Below the pieces are notes generated by a model. It was given only the letters and a program-made list of their open reading frames with translations. It did not search any database and was not told where the DNA came from. A DNA stretch of 64,000 nucleotides from Arthrobacter_M sp030063245. GTDB lineage: Bacteria > Actinomycetota > Actinomycetes > Actinomycetales > Micrococcaceae. The DNA is taken from assembly GCF_051131705.1 (NCBI RefSeq), contig NZ_CP180316.1, positions 3,596,001-3,660,000 on the forward strand. Reading direction: 5' to 3'. The translations under genes and the position numbers were made by a program. Shown piece by piece: positions 24,473 to 32,682 of this stretch (position 1 is its first letter; each line of letters starts with the position of its first letter).

Positions 24473-25530
24473 GACTGCTGGTCACCGGAGGTGCGGGCTT
24501 CATCGGATCCGTCGTCGTCGAGGCGGCACTGGCAAAGGGCTGGGACGTGCGGGTCCTGGACTCCCTGGACCCGCAGATCCACCCGCAGCCGCCCCGGCTT
24601 GATCCCCGCGTCGAGCTGACCGTCGGGGACACGGCGGACCCAGCCGCGGTCCGCGGGGCGCTCATGGGGATCGACGCCGTCTGCCATCAGAGCGCAAAGG
24701 TGGGTCTCGGCGTGAGCTTTGCCGACGCGCCCGATTATGTCAGGAACAACGATTTCGCCACCGCCGTCCTGCTGGCCGCAATGGAACAGTCGGGGATAAG
24801 GAAACTGGTCCTTGCCTCGTCGATGGTCGTTTACGGTGAAGGAGCATATCTGGATCCGGTCTCGGGACAGCCGGTTCGCCCCGGTCCCCGGCTCGTGGCG
24901 GATCTGAAAGCAGGTATGTTCGATCCGAGGAACCCATCCACGGCAGAACCGCTCATCCCCGCCATGGTCACCGAGGCCGCCCGGTTGGATCCCCGCAATG
25001 TCTACGCCGCCTCCAAGGTCAGCCAGGAACACCTCGTGTCCTCCTGGGCGCGCGCCGTTGGTGGCGAGGCGATAGCACTGCGCTACCACAACGTCTACGG
25101 ACCGATGATGCCCAAAAACACTCCGTATGCCGGGGTTGCGTCGCTTTTCCGTTCCGCGATCAGCAGGGGTGAGGCCCCGCAGGTGTTTGAGGACGGCCTT
25201 CAGCGCCGCAGCTTCATCCACGTCCGCGACATCGCCTCGGCGAACATCTTCGCCCTTGAGGCACTCCAGGACGGGTACGGGCGCCAGTTCGGAGCGTACA
25301 ACGTCGGTGCCGATGCCCCGCAGACCATCGGAGATGTGGCGCGGGCGCTCAGCACTTTCAGCCACGCGCCAGCACCCGTTGTGACGGGGAAGTTCCGGCT
25401 CGGCGACGTCCGGCATATCACCGCCTCGTCGGAGCTGATCAAGAAGGAGCTTCGATGGCGCCCGCTCGTGGGCTTCGATGAGGGGATGCGGGAATTCGCC
25501 TTGGCGCCCTTGCGTGGCGACGAGGAATAG
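24469..25530 (+). CDS. NAD-dependent sugar epimerase/dehydratase (extended SDR)
   Basis: The 353-aa product has a TGGAGFIG Rossmann motif at residues 6-13, VCHQSAKVGLG, SSMVVYGEG (catalytic Ser) and NVYAASKVSQE (Y-x-x-x-K). Later blocks are LRYHNVYGPMMP and RRSFIHVRDIASA. Probably acts on a UDP- or dTDP-sugar. Last gene of the + strand cluster, overlapping the phosphorylase. Its 3' end seems to be part of an old duplication: a diverged copy of the terminal APLRGDE codons recurs about 300 bases downstream. Confidence 0.88.
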   Translation: MRLLVTGGAGFIGSVVVEAALAKGWDVRVLDSLDPQIHPQPPRLDPRVELTVGDTADPAAVRGALMGIDAVCHQSAKVGLGVSFADAPDYVRNNDFATAVLLAAMEQSGIRKLVLASSMVVYGEGAYLDPVSGQPVRPGPRLVADLKAGMFDPRNPSTAEPLIPAMVTEAARLDPRNVYAASKVSQEHLVSSWARAVGGEAIALRYHNVYGPMMPKNTPYAGVASLFRSAISRGEAPQVFEDGLQRRSFIHVRDIASANIFALEALQDGYGRQFGAYNVGADAPQTIGDVARALSTFSHAPAPVVTGKFRLGDVRHITASSELIKKELRWRPLVGFDEGMREFALAPLRGDEE

Positions 25531-25841
25531 CGTGGGCTGGATCTCCACGCGGCGCGGACCTGCTCCCGGCTCGGGCGCATGTCAGGACCCTCGGAGATTC
25601 CAGGTCAAACACTGATACTTGAGCCATGTCCGAGACGATAGTGAGCGGCCGACGGGCCACTTGGGCCGAGGTCGCCGCGTGGCGCGCACAGTTGCGGGAT
25701 GGGGCCCTGAGTTGTGGCGTCACTGACCCGCGACTGCGTGCCGACGGCGCCGTGATCGTGCACGCGTCGGACGCCGGTTTTCAGCTCAACGACCACCTCA
25801 GAGGGCCGGCTCCCCTGCGCGGCGACGAAGGCCAGCACATT
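25531..25841. other. intergenic insert with diverged duplicate ends
   Basis: Between the convergent epimerase and aroE-like genes. The first 45 bases on the minus strand encode MRPSREQVRAAWRSS, an echo of the true aroE 3' end (VRPSPEQVRAASEFSRA). The last 35 bases on the + strand echo the epimerase 3' end (APLRGDE). The middle carries a + strand frame from 25626 (MSETIVSGRRATWAEVAAW...) without recognised family; it runs on antisense to aroE and is probably a fragment. Confidence 0.5.
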
Positions 25842-26666
25842 TTAGGCGCGGGAAAATTCCGACGCCGCGCGAACCTGCTCCGGGCTTGGACGCACGCCGG
25901 TGTACAGCACAAACTGCTCCTCCGCCTGAATCGCAATGACCTCGGCACCGGTAATAACCTGCTTGCCGGCACTGCGGGCGGCGCTAATGAGTGGTGTTTC
26001 GGACGGCAGGGCGACGACGTCGAACACCACCCGCGCGGCAGTCACGGCGTCGTCGTCGAACGACTGCACCCTTTCGTCTTCACCCCTCATACTCCCCCTC
26101 ATGCCAAGAGGTGTGACGTTAATGATGAGGTCCGCCGTCGTTCCTCCCACCTCCGGTAGCCAGCCGAAGCCGTAGAGGTCCGCAAGTGCGCGGCCGGTTG
26201 TTTCATTGCGGGCAATGACGGTAACCGCAGTGAAGCCGGCATCGCGCGCCGCCGCCGCCACGGCCTTGGCCATGCCTCCGGAACCGCGCAGGAGCACGGA
26301 GTAAGCCGCGGGCACGGCGTGGTCCTTCAACAGCCGCGCAATCGCGAGGTAATCCGTGTTGTACGCCGTGAGGACGCCGCCGTCGTTCACTATCGTGTTC
26401 ACCGATGCAATGGCCTCGGCCGACGGGTCCATCCGGTCCACCAGCCCAATGACGGCCTCCTTGTAGGGCATCGACACCGCAGCCCCACGGATCGGCAGGC
26501 CCCGGATCCCGGCCACCGCCGCCGCAATATCAGTCGGGGCGAAGGCCTTGTAGACAAAGTTCAGGCCCAGCTCGTCGTAGAGATAGTTGTGGAAGCGGGT
26601 CCCGATGTTGCTCGGCCGCGCTGCCAATGAAATGCACAGGGTCATGTCTTTGTTCAAGATAGGCAC
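25842..26666 (-). CDS. shikimate dehydrogenase-like protein
   Basis: The 274-aa AroE-fold protein has the substrate domain with SLAARPSNIGTRFHNYLYDE (SLAARPSN replaces the usual S-x-S loop) and GAAVSMPYKEAV (catalytic Lys). Then come ASVNTIVNDGGVLTAYNTDY (Asn and Asp of the site), the nucleotide loop LRGSGGMAKAVAAA and INVTPLGM. This is the AroE-like subgroup common in Arthrobacter, so quinate/shikimate specificity is unsure. GTG 26666 follows GGGAG closely; an ATG 21 bases further in (MTLCISL) is the alternative. Stand-alone; divergent from the ligase gene. Confidence 0.85.
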   Translation of the reverse strand: MPILNKDMTLCISLAARPSNIGTRFHNYLYDELGLNFVYKAFAPTDIAAAVAGIRGLPIRGAAVSMPYKEAVIGLVDRMDPSAEAIASVNTIVNDGGVLTAYNTDYLAIARLLKDHAVPAAYSVLLRGSGGMAKAVAAAARDAGFTAVTVIARNETTGRALADLYGFGWLPEVGGTTADLIINVTPLGMRGSMRGEDERVQSFDDDAVTAARVVFDVVALPSETPLISAARSAGKQVITGAEVIAIQAEEQFVLYTGVRPSPEQVRAASEFSRA

Positions 26667-26910
26667 CCTCCCATTCTGCACCTCCCGTTCCACTCTCCCG
26701 GCAACACTCTGCCGGCAACACACTCCGGGCAAAGGATTTGTTCCGAGCGCGTCCGGCGGCGGCATCCGGGCCCAGCTTTCCGCCATGGGATGAGCGTCAC
26801 ATCGGCTGCTGCGGCACCCGGTCCGGCGCCCCCCTGCACTAGAATAGGCCAGTATTCGTGCGGCATTCGGGCCGCCTACTCCGGTCCCGGAGACGATGTG
26901 AGGAGAACAT

Positions 26911-28065
26911 ATGAAGATCGATTTCGCCTCATCGGCACAGTCCACATTGGGCGTGGAATGGGAACTGGCGCTGGTGGATTCCGGGACGGGCGAGCTGGTT
27001 CCGGTCGCCGACAAGGTGCTTGCCGCCGTGGGCCGTGCCCACCCCGAGCTGAGTGCGGACGAGGAACATCCGCACATCAAACAAGAGCTGCTGCTGAACA
27101 CCGTGGAGCTTGTCACGGGCGTGTGCCATACGGTGGCCGAGGCCAAAGCCGATTTGTCCCGGACCCTGGCGACGCTGCGCGAAGCCACAGATCCGCTGGG
27201 GGTTGAGCTGCTCTGCTCCGGCTCGCACCCGTTCAGCCAGACCAGCCGCCAGGCGGTCACGGATAAGGAACGGTACGCCAAACTGATCGACCGCACCCAG
27301 TGGTGGGGCAGCCAAATGGTGATCTACGGCGTCCACGTCCACGTGGGTCTGGACAGCGTCCACAAGGCCATGCCGGTGCTGGACGGCCTGGTCAACTACT
27401 TTCCGCACTTTCAGGCACTCTCCGCTTCGTCGCCCTTTTGGAACGGTGAGGACACCGGTTATGCCTCCCAGCGCGCGCTGATGTTCCAGCAGCTGCCAAC
27501 CGCCGGTCTGCCGTTCCAGTTCGCCACCTGGGCCGAGTACGAGGCGTATGTGCAGGACATGTTCACCACCGGTGTCATCGATTCGATCAGCGAAATCCGC
27601 TGGGACATCCGCCCGGTACCCGGATTGGGGACCGTTGAAATGCGCGTCTGCGACGGCCTGTCAACGCTGGAGGAAGTGGGCGCCATCGCCGCGCTCACGC
27701 AGTGCCTGGTGGACGACTTTTCCCGCACCCTCGACGACGGCGGCAGCATCCCGACGATGCCGCCGTGGCACGTACAGGAAAACAAATGGCGTGCGGCCCG
27801 CTACGGCTTGGACGCCATCATCATCCTCGATGCCGCCGGTAACGAACGGCTCGTGACGGAGGACACGCTGGAACTGCTGAACAAGCTGGAACCGGTAGCC
27901 AAACGCCTCAATTGCGCGGACGAGCTCGCCGATGTGGAGAAGATTATCCGCCGCGGCGCCGGCTACCAGCGTCAGCGGGCGGTGGCCAACGCGCACGGCG
28001 GCGACCTGCACGCCGTCGTCGACGACCTGATCCAGCGGCTGCGCTCCGGCCCCGCCGCACGCTGA
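26911..28065 (+). CDS. glutamate-cysteine ligase family 2 (YbdK-type carboxylate-amine ligase)
   Basis: The 384-aa product has the GCS2 landmarks: STLGVEWELALVD at the start, HIKQELLLNTVELVTG, SGSHPFSQ, MVIYGVHVHVGLDS (the G-x-H-x-H-V-G metal/ATP motif), FQALSASSPFWNGEDTGYAS and TVEMRVCDG. The family joins an amino group to a glutamate-type carboxylate with ATP. In mycothiol-producing actinobacteria members are often weak glutamate-cysteine ligases or act in ergothioneine synthesis; no egt genes are adjacent. A purine-rich GAGGAGAAC precedes the ATG. Confidence 0.9.
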   Translation: MKIDFASSAQSTLGVEWELALVDSGTGELVPVADKVLAAVGRAHPELSADEEHPHIKQELLLNTVELVTGVCHTVAEAKADLSRTLATLREATDPLGVELLCSGSHPFSQTSRQAVTDKERYAKLIDRTQWWGSQMVIYGVHVHVGLDSVHKAMPVLDGLVNYFPHFQALSASSPFWNGEDTGYASQRALMFQQLPTAGLPFQFATWAEYEAYVQDMFTTGVIDSISEIRWDIRPVPGLGTVEMRVCDGLSTLEEVGAIAALTQCLVDDFSRTLDDGGSIPTMPPWHVQENKWRAARYGLDAIIILDAAGNERLVTEDTLELLNKLEPVAKRLNCADELADVEKIIRRGAGYQRQRAVANAHGGDLHAVVDDLIQRLRSGPAAR

Positions 28066-28172
28066 CCCGGTCCGCTCCTCAGACGACCGTCGAGTGGACA
28101 GATCTGCCCCCAAAACGCGCTCTTTCAGGGCAGACGCACCCACTCAGCGGAGGGACGCCGGGTGCCGCCGAG

Positions 28173-28216
28173 GTTACAGGCTGGATGCGGTTACAGGCTG
28201 GATGCGGTTAGAGGCT
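28173..28216. repeat. 17-bp tandem repeat at the tsaD 3' end
   Basis: Two exact copies of GTTACAGGCTGGATGCG (28173-28189, 28190-28206) are followed by a third, diverged partial copy that contains the tsaD stop codon. It looks like slippage duplication outward from the tsaD terminus. Confidence 0.9.
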
Positions 28217-29311
28217 GATGCTGCCGACCGGCATGGACGAGTCCGGGGCGAAGGAGATGCCGCTGGGACGGACCCCGTGCATCACCAGTTGGGCGCCTAG
28301 CGCGGCCACCATGGCGCCGTTATCCGTGCACAGAGCCAGCCGCGGTACCAGCAACCTGATTCCGGCGGCGGTGGTGCGTTCCTGAGCAAGCTCACGGAGC
28401 CTGCTGTTCGCTGCCACCCCGCCGCCCAGCAGCAGCGTGCTGATCCCCCGTTCGCGGCAGGACAGCACGGCCTTGGCGGTAATGACGTCCAGCACTGCTT
28501 CCTGGAAACTGGCCGCGATATCCGCCAGCGGCGGCTGCCGGCCCTGCGCTTCGAAGGTTTCCACGCACCGTGCGACCGCCGTCTTGAGACCGGAGAAGGA
28601 GAAATCATAGCGGTGCGGACCCGGCGCCTCGGTGGTCCCCATATATTTGGGCGCGGTGAGCCCGCGCGGGAATGGGATGGCGCCGGGGTTCCCGGTCTTC
28701 GCCAGCGCATCGATGGCCGGACCGCCGGGGTAGGTCAGTCCCAGCAAGCGCGCCACCTTGTCGAAGGCTTCACCGGCCGCGTCGTCGATCGTCGCGCCCA
28801 GCAGTTCAACGTCCTCGGCGATGCTGCCAACGCGCAGGATTTCCGTGTGCCCGCCGGAGACCAGCAGTGCACCGATGTTCTCCAGGCTTCCGTTCCTTAG
28901 CTCCCCGGCACCGGACGGAGCCGGGACTGCTTCGTCCAGCAGCGCCACGCCCACATGCGCCACCAGGTGGTTGATAGCGTACAGCGGTTTGCCTGTTGCC
29001 AGCGCCAGTGCTTTGGCCGCGCAGACGCCCACCATGAGCGCGCCCGCGAGCCCCGGGCCGCTGGTGACGGCGATCGCGTCCACGTCTGCGAGCGCAACGC
29101 CGGCAGCCGCGAGGGCCTGGTGGAGCGTAGGAATCATGGCGTCCAGATGGGCCCGGGAGGCGATTTCCGGAATCACGCCACCGAAACGGACGTGCTCCTC
29201 CATCGAGGAGGACACCGTGTTGGCGAGCAGCTGGGTTCCGCGGACTATACCCACGCCGGTCTCATCGCAGGAGGATTCGATGCCCAAAATCAGGGGTTCG
29301 GTCCGGTTCAT
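28208..29311 (-). CDS. tsaD: tRNA threonylcarbamoyladenosine transferase subunit TsaD
   Basis: The 367-aa ASKHA-fold protein makes t6A37 in ANN-decoding tRNAs with TsaB and TsaE. Motifs: LGIESSCDETGVGIV at the N-terminus, VIPEIASRAHLDAM (metal-binding His), INHLVAHVGV (second metal-binding region), LLVSGGHTEIL, FSFSGLKTAV and GGGVAANSRLRE. Full length. Start ATG overlaps the rimI stop (ATGA). Part of a tsaE-tsaB-rimI-tsaD run, the common actinobacterial order. Confidence 0.96.
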   Translation of the reverse strand: MNRTEPLILGIESSCDETGVGIVRGTQLLANTVSSSMEEHVRFGGVIPEIASRAHLDAMIPTLHQALAAAGVALADVDAIAVTSGPGLAGALMVGVCAAKALALATGKPLYAINHLVAHVGVALLDEAVPAPSGAGELRNGSLENIGALLVSGGHTEILRVGSIAEDVELLGATIDDAAGEAFDKVARLLGLTYPGGPAIDALAKTGNPGAIPFPRGLTAPKYMGTTEAPGPHRYDFSFSGLKTAVARCVETFEAQGRQPPLADIAASFQEAVLDVITAKAVLSCRERGISTLLLGGGVAANSRLRELAQERTTAAGIRLLVPRLALCTDNGAMVAALGAQLVMHGVRPSGISFAPDSSMPVGSISL

Positions 29312-29865
29312 GCCGTTACCTCATCAGTTGCCGTCAGCCGGAGCCGCATAATCAGGGCATCCGTTCCGTCCCGGTAATAGCGGGGTCGGGTGTGGATCTG
29401 CTCAAAACCGAAGCGCAGGTAGAGCTGCTGGGCCCGCGGATTGTCCGCACGGACCTCCAGCAGGACATCGGCAGCCCCGCGGCGGCTCGCCTCAGCCAGC
29501 AGTTCGGTCAGCAGCGCACGTCCGATCCCCCGGCCCTCGCACTCAGGCTGCACGGCGATGGTCTGCACGTCGGCAATGGGCAGGATGCACATCAGTCCGG
29601 CGTAGCCGACAATCCGGCCTGCCAGCTCGGCCACCAGATAGCGCCGCGTCTGCGGCTGGGCGAGTTCGTCCTCGAACATCTGCCGCGGCCAGAAGTCCAC
29701 CGGGAAAAGCGAAACCTCCAGCCCGCAGACCGTGTCAATATCCGCGGCCCTCATGTCCCGCAGCTGGTGCTCCGGAGCCTTGCGATGGCCCCGAATCTGG
29801 TCGTCGCCGGGGCCCGTGAAGTCCCCCGCGGCCGACGGCTCCCCGCACCCTCCCTGCCCGATCAC
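29308..29865 (-). CDS. rimI: ribosomal-protein-alanine N-acetyltransferase RimI
   Basis: GNAT-fold acetyltransferase: RDMRAADIDTVCGLEVSLFP, then IADVQTIAVQPECEGRGIGR (acetyl-CoA loop Q/R-x-x-G-x-G/A) and LEVRADNPRAQQLYLRFGFE. The family acetylates the N-terminus of ribosomal protein S18 and is habitually encoded among the t6A genes. The annotated start (29865) overlaps the tsaB stop. About 37 N-terminal residues precede the domain, so the real start could be the ATG encoding MRAADID. Confidence 0.92.
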   Translation of the reverse strand: MIGQGGCGEPSAAGDFTGPGDDQIRGHRKAPEHQLRDMRAADIDTVCGLEVSLFPVDFWPRQMFEDELAQPQTRRYLVAELAGRIVGYAGLMCILPIADVQTIAVQPECEGRGIGRALLTELLAEASRRGAADVLLEVRADNPRAQQLYLRFGFEQIHTRPRYYRDGTDALIMRLRLTATDEVTA

Positions 29866-30644
29866 AGCGCACGCTTCCGCGGCCCGGGGACCTTGGCGTC
29901 CGACTCCCGCAGGTACAGCGGGGTGCTCGGCAGCAGCGGGCCGCCCTTGGCATAGTCAGCCTCTTGGAGTTCGTCAGCCTTTTGACGTTCGTCAGCCTTT
30001 TGAAGTTCGACGGCGGCATAGCGTCCCAGCGATGCCGCCGTGGGCTGGGCCTGGGCCAGAGCCTGGGGCACGGTGCACCCGCCGCGCTCGAGAACGTCAC
30101 GGTAGAGACCGGCACCCGCACCGAGGACGGGCAGCGCCGGCAGATCCGCCGCGGGCCCGACGTGGGGCCCCTCCAGCAACGTTGCATCCCGGGAATATCG
30201 GGCCCAGTACACTTCCTTTCGGCGTGCGTCGGTGGCGATGACAAAATCCCGTTCCGGCTGCGGGGGTCCCTTTGCAGGGTCGTCGGCCCGGTATCCCGTA
30301 CCGAAGACGACGTCCCAAGCCAGCGCGTTCAGGCTCATCACGCCATGCAGCGGAACATCCCAGACGTAGCTGAGCATCCGTGCCACCGCGATGCCCGAAC
30401 GGAGCCCGGTGAACGGACCGGGCCCAACGCCGACGACGATGGCGTCCAGGGCCGCCCCCTCGGTGACCGGGTCACCGAACAGCGATTCAATGCCCGGCAC
30501 CAGCACCTCCGCATGGCTGCGGGTATCCTCGGTGGCAAAGCTGGCAACGACGGCGGCGCCGGCCGGGCGGGAGCCGCCGGCTGCCGTCGTCCTGATCAGC
30601 GCCGCGCTGGCGATGGCGGAGGTATCAATGGAGAGAATCAGCAC
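29862..30644 (-). CDS. tsaB: tRNA threonylcarbamoyladenosine biosynthesis protein TsaB
   Basis: The 260-aa TsaD paralog has LILSIDTSAIASAALIRT at the N-terminus, TRSHAEVLVPGIESLF and VGVGPGPFTGLRSGIAVARM (hallmark). It scaffolds TsaD-TsaE. The C-terminal half carries a short internal repeat, KADERQKADELQEADYAK, lacking in most homologues. GTG start at 30644. Lies 9 bases after the tsaE stop. Confidence 0.94.
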   Translation of the reverse strand: MLILSIDTSAIASAALIRTTAAGGSRPAGAAVVASFATEDTRSHAEVLVPGIESLFGDPVTEGAALDAIVVGVGPGPFTGLRSGIAVARMLSYVWDVPLHGVMSLNALAWDVVFGTGYRADDPAKGPPQPERDFVIATDARRKEVYWARYSRDATLLEGPHVGPAADLPALPVLGAGAGLYRDVLERGGCTVPQALAQAQPTAASLGRYAAVELQKADERQKADELQEADYAKGGPLLPSTPLYLRESDAKVPGPRKRAL

Positions 30645-30653
30645 TAACCCAAC

Positions 30654-31289
30654 CTAGTCCATCGGTTCTGCGCCGGGCGGTGGCATCCGGCCGGTGCCGG
30701 ACGCGAAGCCGGTGCCGGAGCGGGAGTCTGAGCCGGAGGGGGAAAGATCGGATAGATCGGCTCCGTTCCACCGGGGACCGATGGCGCTGATCCGCAGCAG
30801 TCTCGGCTCGTCCTCGCCGTCGTCCGCGCCGTCGTCCGCGCCGCCTTCGTTCGGTGCTGCTCCGCCTTCGCCTGCCCCGGTGGCCCGCAACAGGTGGATT
30901 TCCAGCCGGCTCTCGGTCAGGTGTTCCACTCGGCCCGCGCCCCATTCCACCACCGTGACGGCGGAATCCATCGTATTCTCCAGGTCTATGTCGTCGACTT
31001 CCCCGGCGGATTCCAGTCGGTACGCGTCCACGTGCACCAGGTCCGGACCTCCCGGGTTGGGCCCATCGGTGAGGTTGGGATGGATCCTCACCAGCACGAA
31101 CGTGGGCGAGATGATGCCTGGGCGGACTCCCAGTCCCCGGCCCAGTCCCTGGGTGAAGGTCGTCTTTCCTGCACCGAGCTCCCCGCTGAGGACCAGCAGG
31201 TCCCCCGTGGCGAGCAACGCACCCAGCCGTTCGGCGATTGCCTGGGTCGCCTCCGTGGTTGTTACCCGAAATTCCCACATCCTGCTCAT
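30654..31289 (-). CDS. tsaE: tRNA threonylcarbamoyladenosine biosynthesis ATPase TsaE
   Basis: P-loop ATPase that drives t6A synthesis. VLSGELGAGKTTFTQGLGRG is Walker A, followed by ISPTFVLVRIHP and LVHVDAYRLESAGEV, with VTVVEWGAGRVEH as the Walker-B-like strand. At 211 aa it is longer than usual (about 150) because of an acidic glycine-rich tail with EGGADDGADDGEDE and a serine/glycine-rich end. The start is ATG 31289, or ATG 31280 (MWEFRV). The open frame extends upstream but overlaps alr. Confidence 0.93.
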   Translation of the reverse strand: MSRMWEFRVTTTEATQAIAERLGALLATGDLLVLSGELGAGKTTFTQGLGRGLGVRPGIISPTFVLVRIHPNLTDGPNPGGPDLVHVDAYRLESAGEVDDIDLENTMDSAVTVVEWGAGRVEHLTESRLEIHLLRATGAGEGGAAPNEGGADDGADDGEDEPRLLRISAIGPRWNGADLSDLSPSGSDSRSGTGFASGTGRMPPPGAEPMD

Positions 31290-31425
31290 TCGGCCCGCCA
31301 AGCCGAAATCCACCCTGCAGCCGCGGCCGCCTGTCGCAAGTGGCGCACACGTATGGGCTCCAGGCACACAGGAACGCACCGTGCGCCAACGCCGGGGCCA
31401 ACTCCGCGCTGAACGATCCGCCGCA

Positions 31426-32673
31426 TCAGGCTCGCTGCGCTTTCGTGGCCGCGTTCCCGGCTGCCGCCCCGGTTGAGGCAGCGTGAATTGAACCACTGGG
31501 AAGAGCACGCCCGCGGGCTTCGTTGAGATAGACCCGCGGCACGCGGGGCCCGATCCGGGTAATGATTTCGTAGTTGATGGTGCCCGCAGCGGCCGCCCAG
31601 TCGTCCGCGGTGGGGCCGCCGCCGTCGCCCGTTCCGAAGAGCTCGGCTTCCGCGCCCAGCACCGATGCACCCCCCGCGACCGATGCGTCCGGCCCCAGAT
31701 CCACCACCATCTGGTCCATCGCCACACGACCCACTACAGGATATGTCTTTCCATTGATCCGCACCGGACCGCCGGTGGCCACCCGGGGGATGCCGTCTCC
31801 GTATCCCAGCGGGATCAGGGCCAGGGTGCTCGGCCGGTCCGTCACATAGTTCAGGCCGTAGGAGACGCCCTGATGAGCCGGCACATCCTTGCAGGACGCG
31901 ACGAGAGTCTTGACGGTCATGGCCGGGCGCAGACCCAGCTCCGCCGAGGTCTGGTTTTCGAAGGGCGAGAGCCCATAGATGCCCAGTCCGGCGCGGACCA
32001 GATCAAAATGCGCGTCCGGCCGGGAAAGAATGGCCGGGGTGTTGGCCAGGTGCCGGACCTCCAGGTCCGCGCCGGCGTCCTCCGCGACGGCGACCGCCTC
32101 CCGGAACCGCTGCAGCTGTTCGTCCGTTTCGACGCGGTCGGGCTCGTCCGCCACGGCGAAGTGAGTGAACACCCCCACCACGCGCAGCAGGCCCTGTTCC
32201 TGGTAGTCCATCGCCTCACCGACCAACGAGTCCCAGAGTGCGGCTGTGCTGCCGTTGCGGCCCAAACCCGTGTCGATTTTTAGGTGCACCCTGGCCGGCC
32301 GCTGCCGGTCGCGGGCGGCAGCAACAATGTACTCCAGTTCCCAGCCCGAGCAGCCCACGTCGATGCCGGCCTCCAGCGCAGCTCCGAATTCGCTGGCCGG
32401 GGTGTGCAGCCACGCCAGCACGGGGGCGTCGATGCCGGCCCCGCGCAGCTTCAGGGCCTCGGAGATGTGAGCCACTCCCAGCCAGCTGGCGCCCGCTTCC
32501 AATGCGGCCCTGGCCACCGGAACCATGCCGTGGCCGTAGGCATCGGCCTTGACCACCGCCATCAGTCTGGCCGGGGAAATGACGTCGCACAGCTGTCGTA
32601 CATTGTGCCGGATCGCGCCGAGATCGATCTCGGCCCGGCGTTCGGAAAAGGCAGGCGCTTCGGTTGGAATCAC
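31426..32673 (-). CDS. alr: alanine racemase
   Basis: PLP enzyme interconverting L- and D-alanine for peptidoglycan. EIDLGAIRHNVRQL and VVKADAYGHGMV (PLP-lysine) lie in the N-terminal barrel; HLKIDTGLGRNG and ANTPAILSRPDAHFDLVRAG follow. The catalytic tyrosine is in SYGLNYVTDRPS of the C-terminal beta domain. 415 aa, slightly long because of a glycine-rich insert (GPDASVAGGASVLG...GTGDGGG) and an alanine-rich tail. Upstream of tsaE on the same strand, as in many actinobacteria. Confidence 0.96.
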   Translation of the reverse strand: MIPTEAPAFSERRAEIDLGAIRHNVRQLCDVISPARLMAVVKADAYGHGMVPVARAALEAGASWLGVAHISEALKLRGAGIDAPVLAWLHTPASEFGAALEAGIDVGCSGWELEYIVAAARDRQRPARVHLKIDTGLGRNGSTAALWDSLVGEAMDYQEQGLLRVVGVFTHFAVADEPDRVETDEQLQRFREAVAVAEDAGADLEVRHLANTPAILSRPDAHFDLVRAGLGIYGLSPFENQTSAELGLRPAMTVKTLVASCKDVPAHQGVSYGLNYVTDRPSTLALIPLGYGDGIPRVATGGPVRINGKTYPVVGRVAMDQMVVDLGPDASVAGGASVLGAEAELFGTGDGGGPTADDWAAAAGTINYEIITRIGPRVPRVYLNEARGRALPSGSIHAASTGAAAGNAATKAQRA

Positions 32674-32682
32674 CCTTCCATT

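Noticed and set aside
26667..27296. Upstream extension of the aroE-like gene to 27296
   Set aside because: Serine-rich stretch antisense to the ligase gene; AroE similarity begins only at about 26645.
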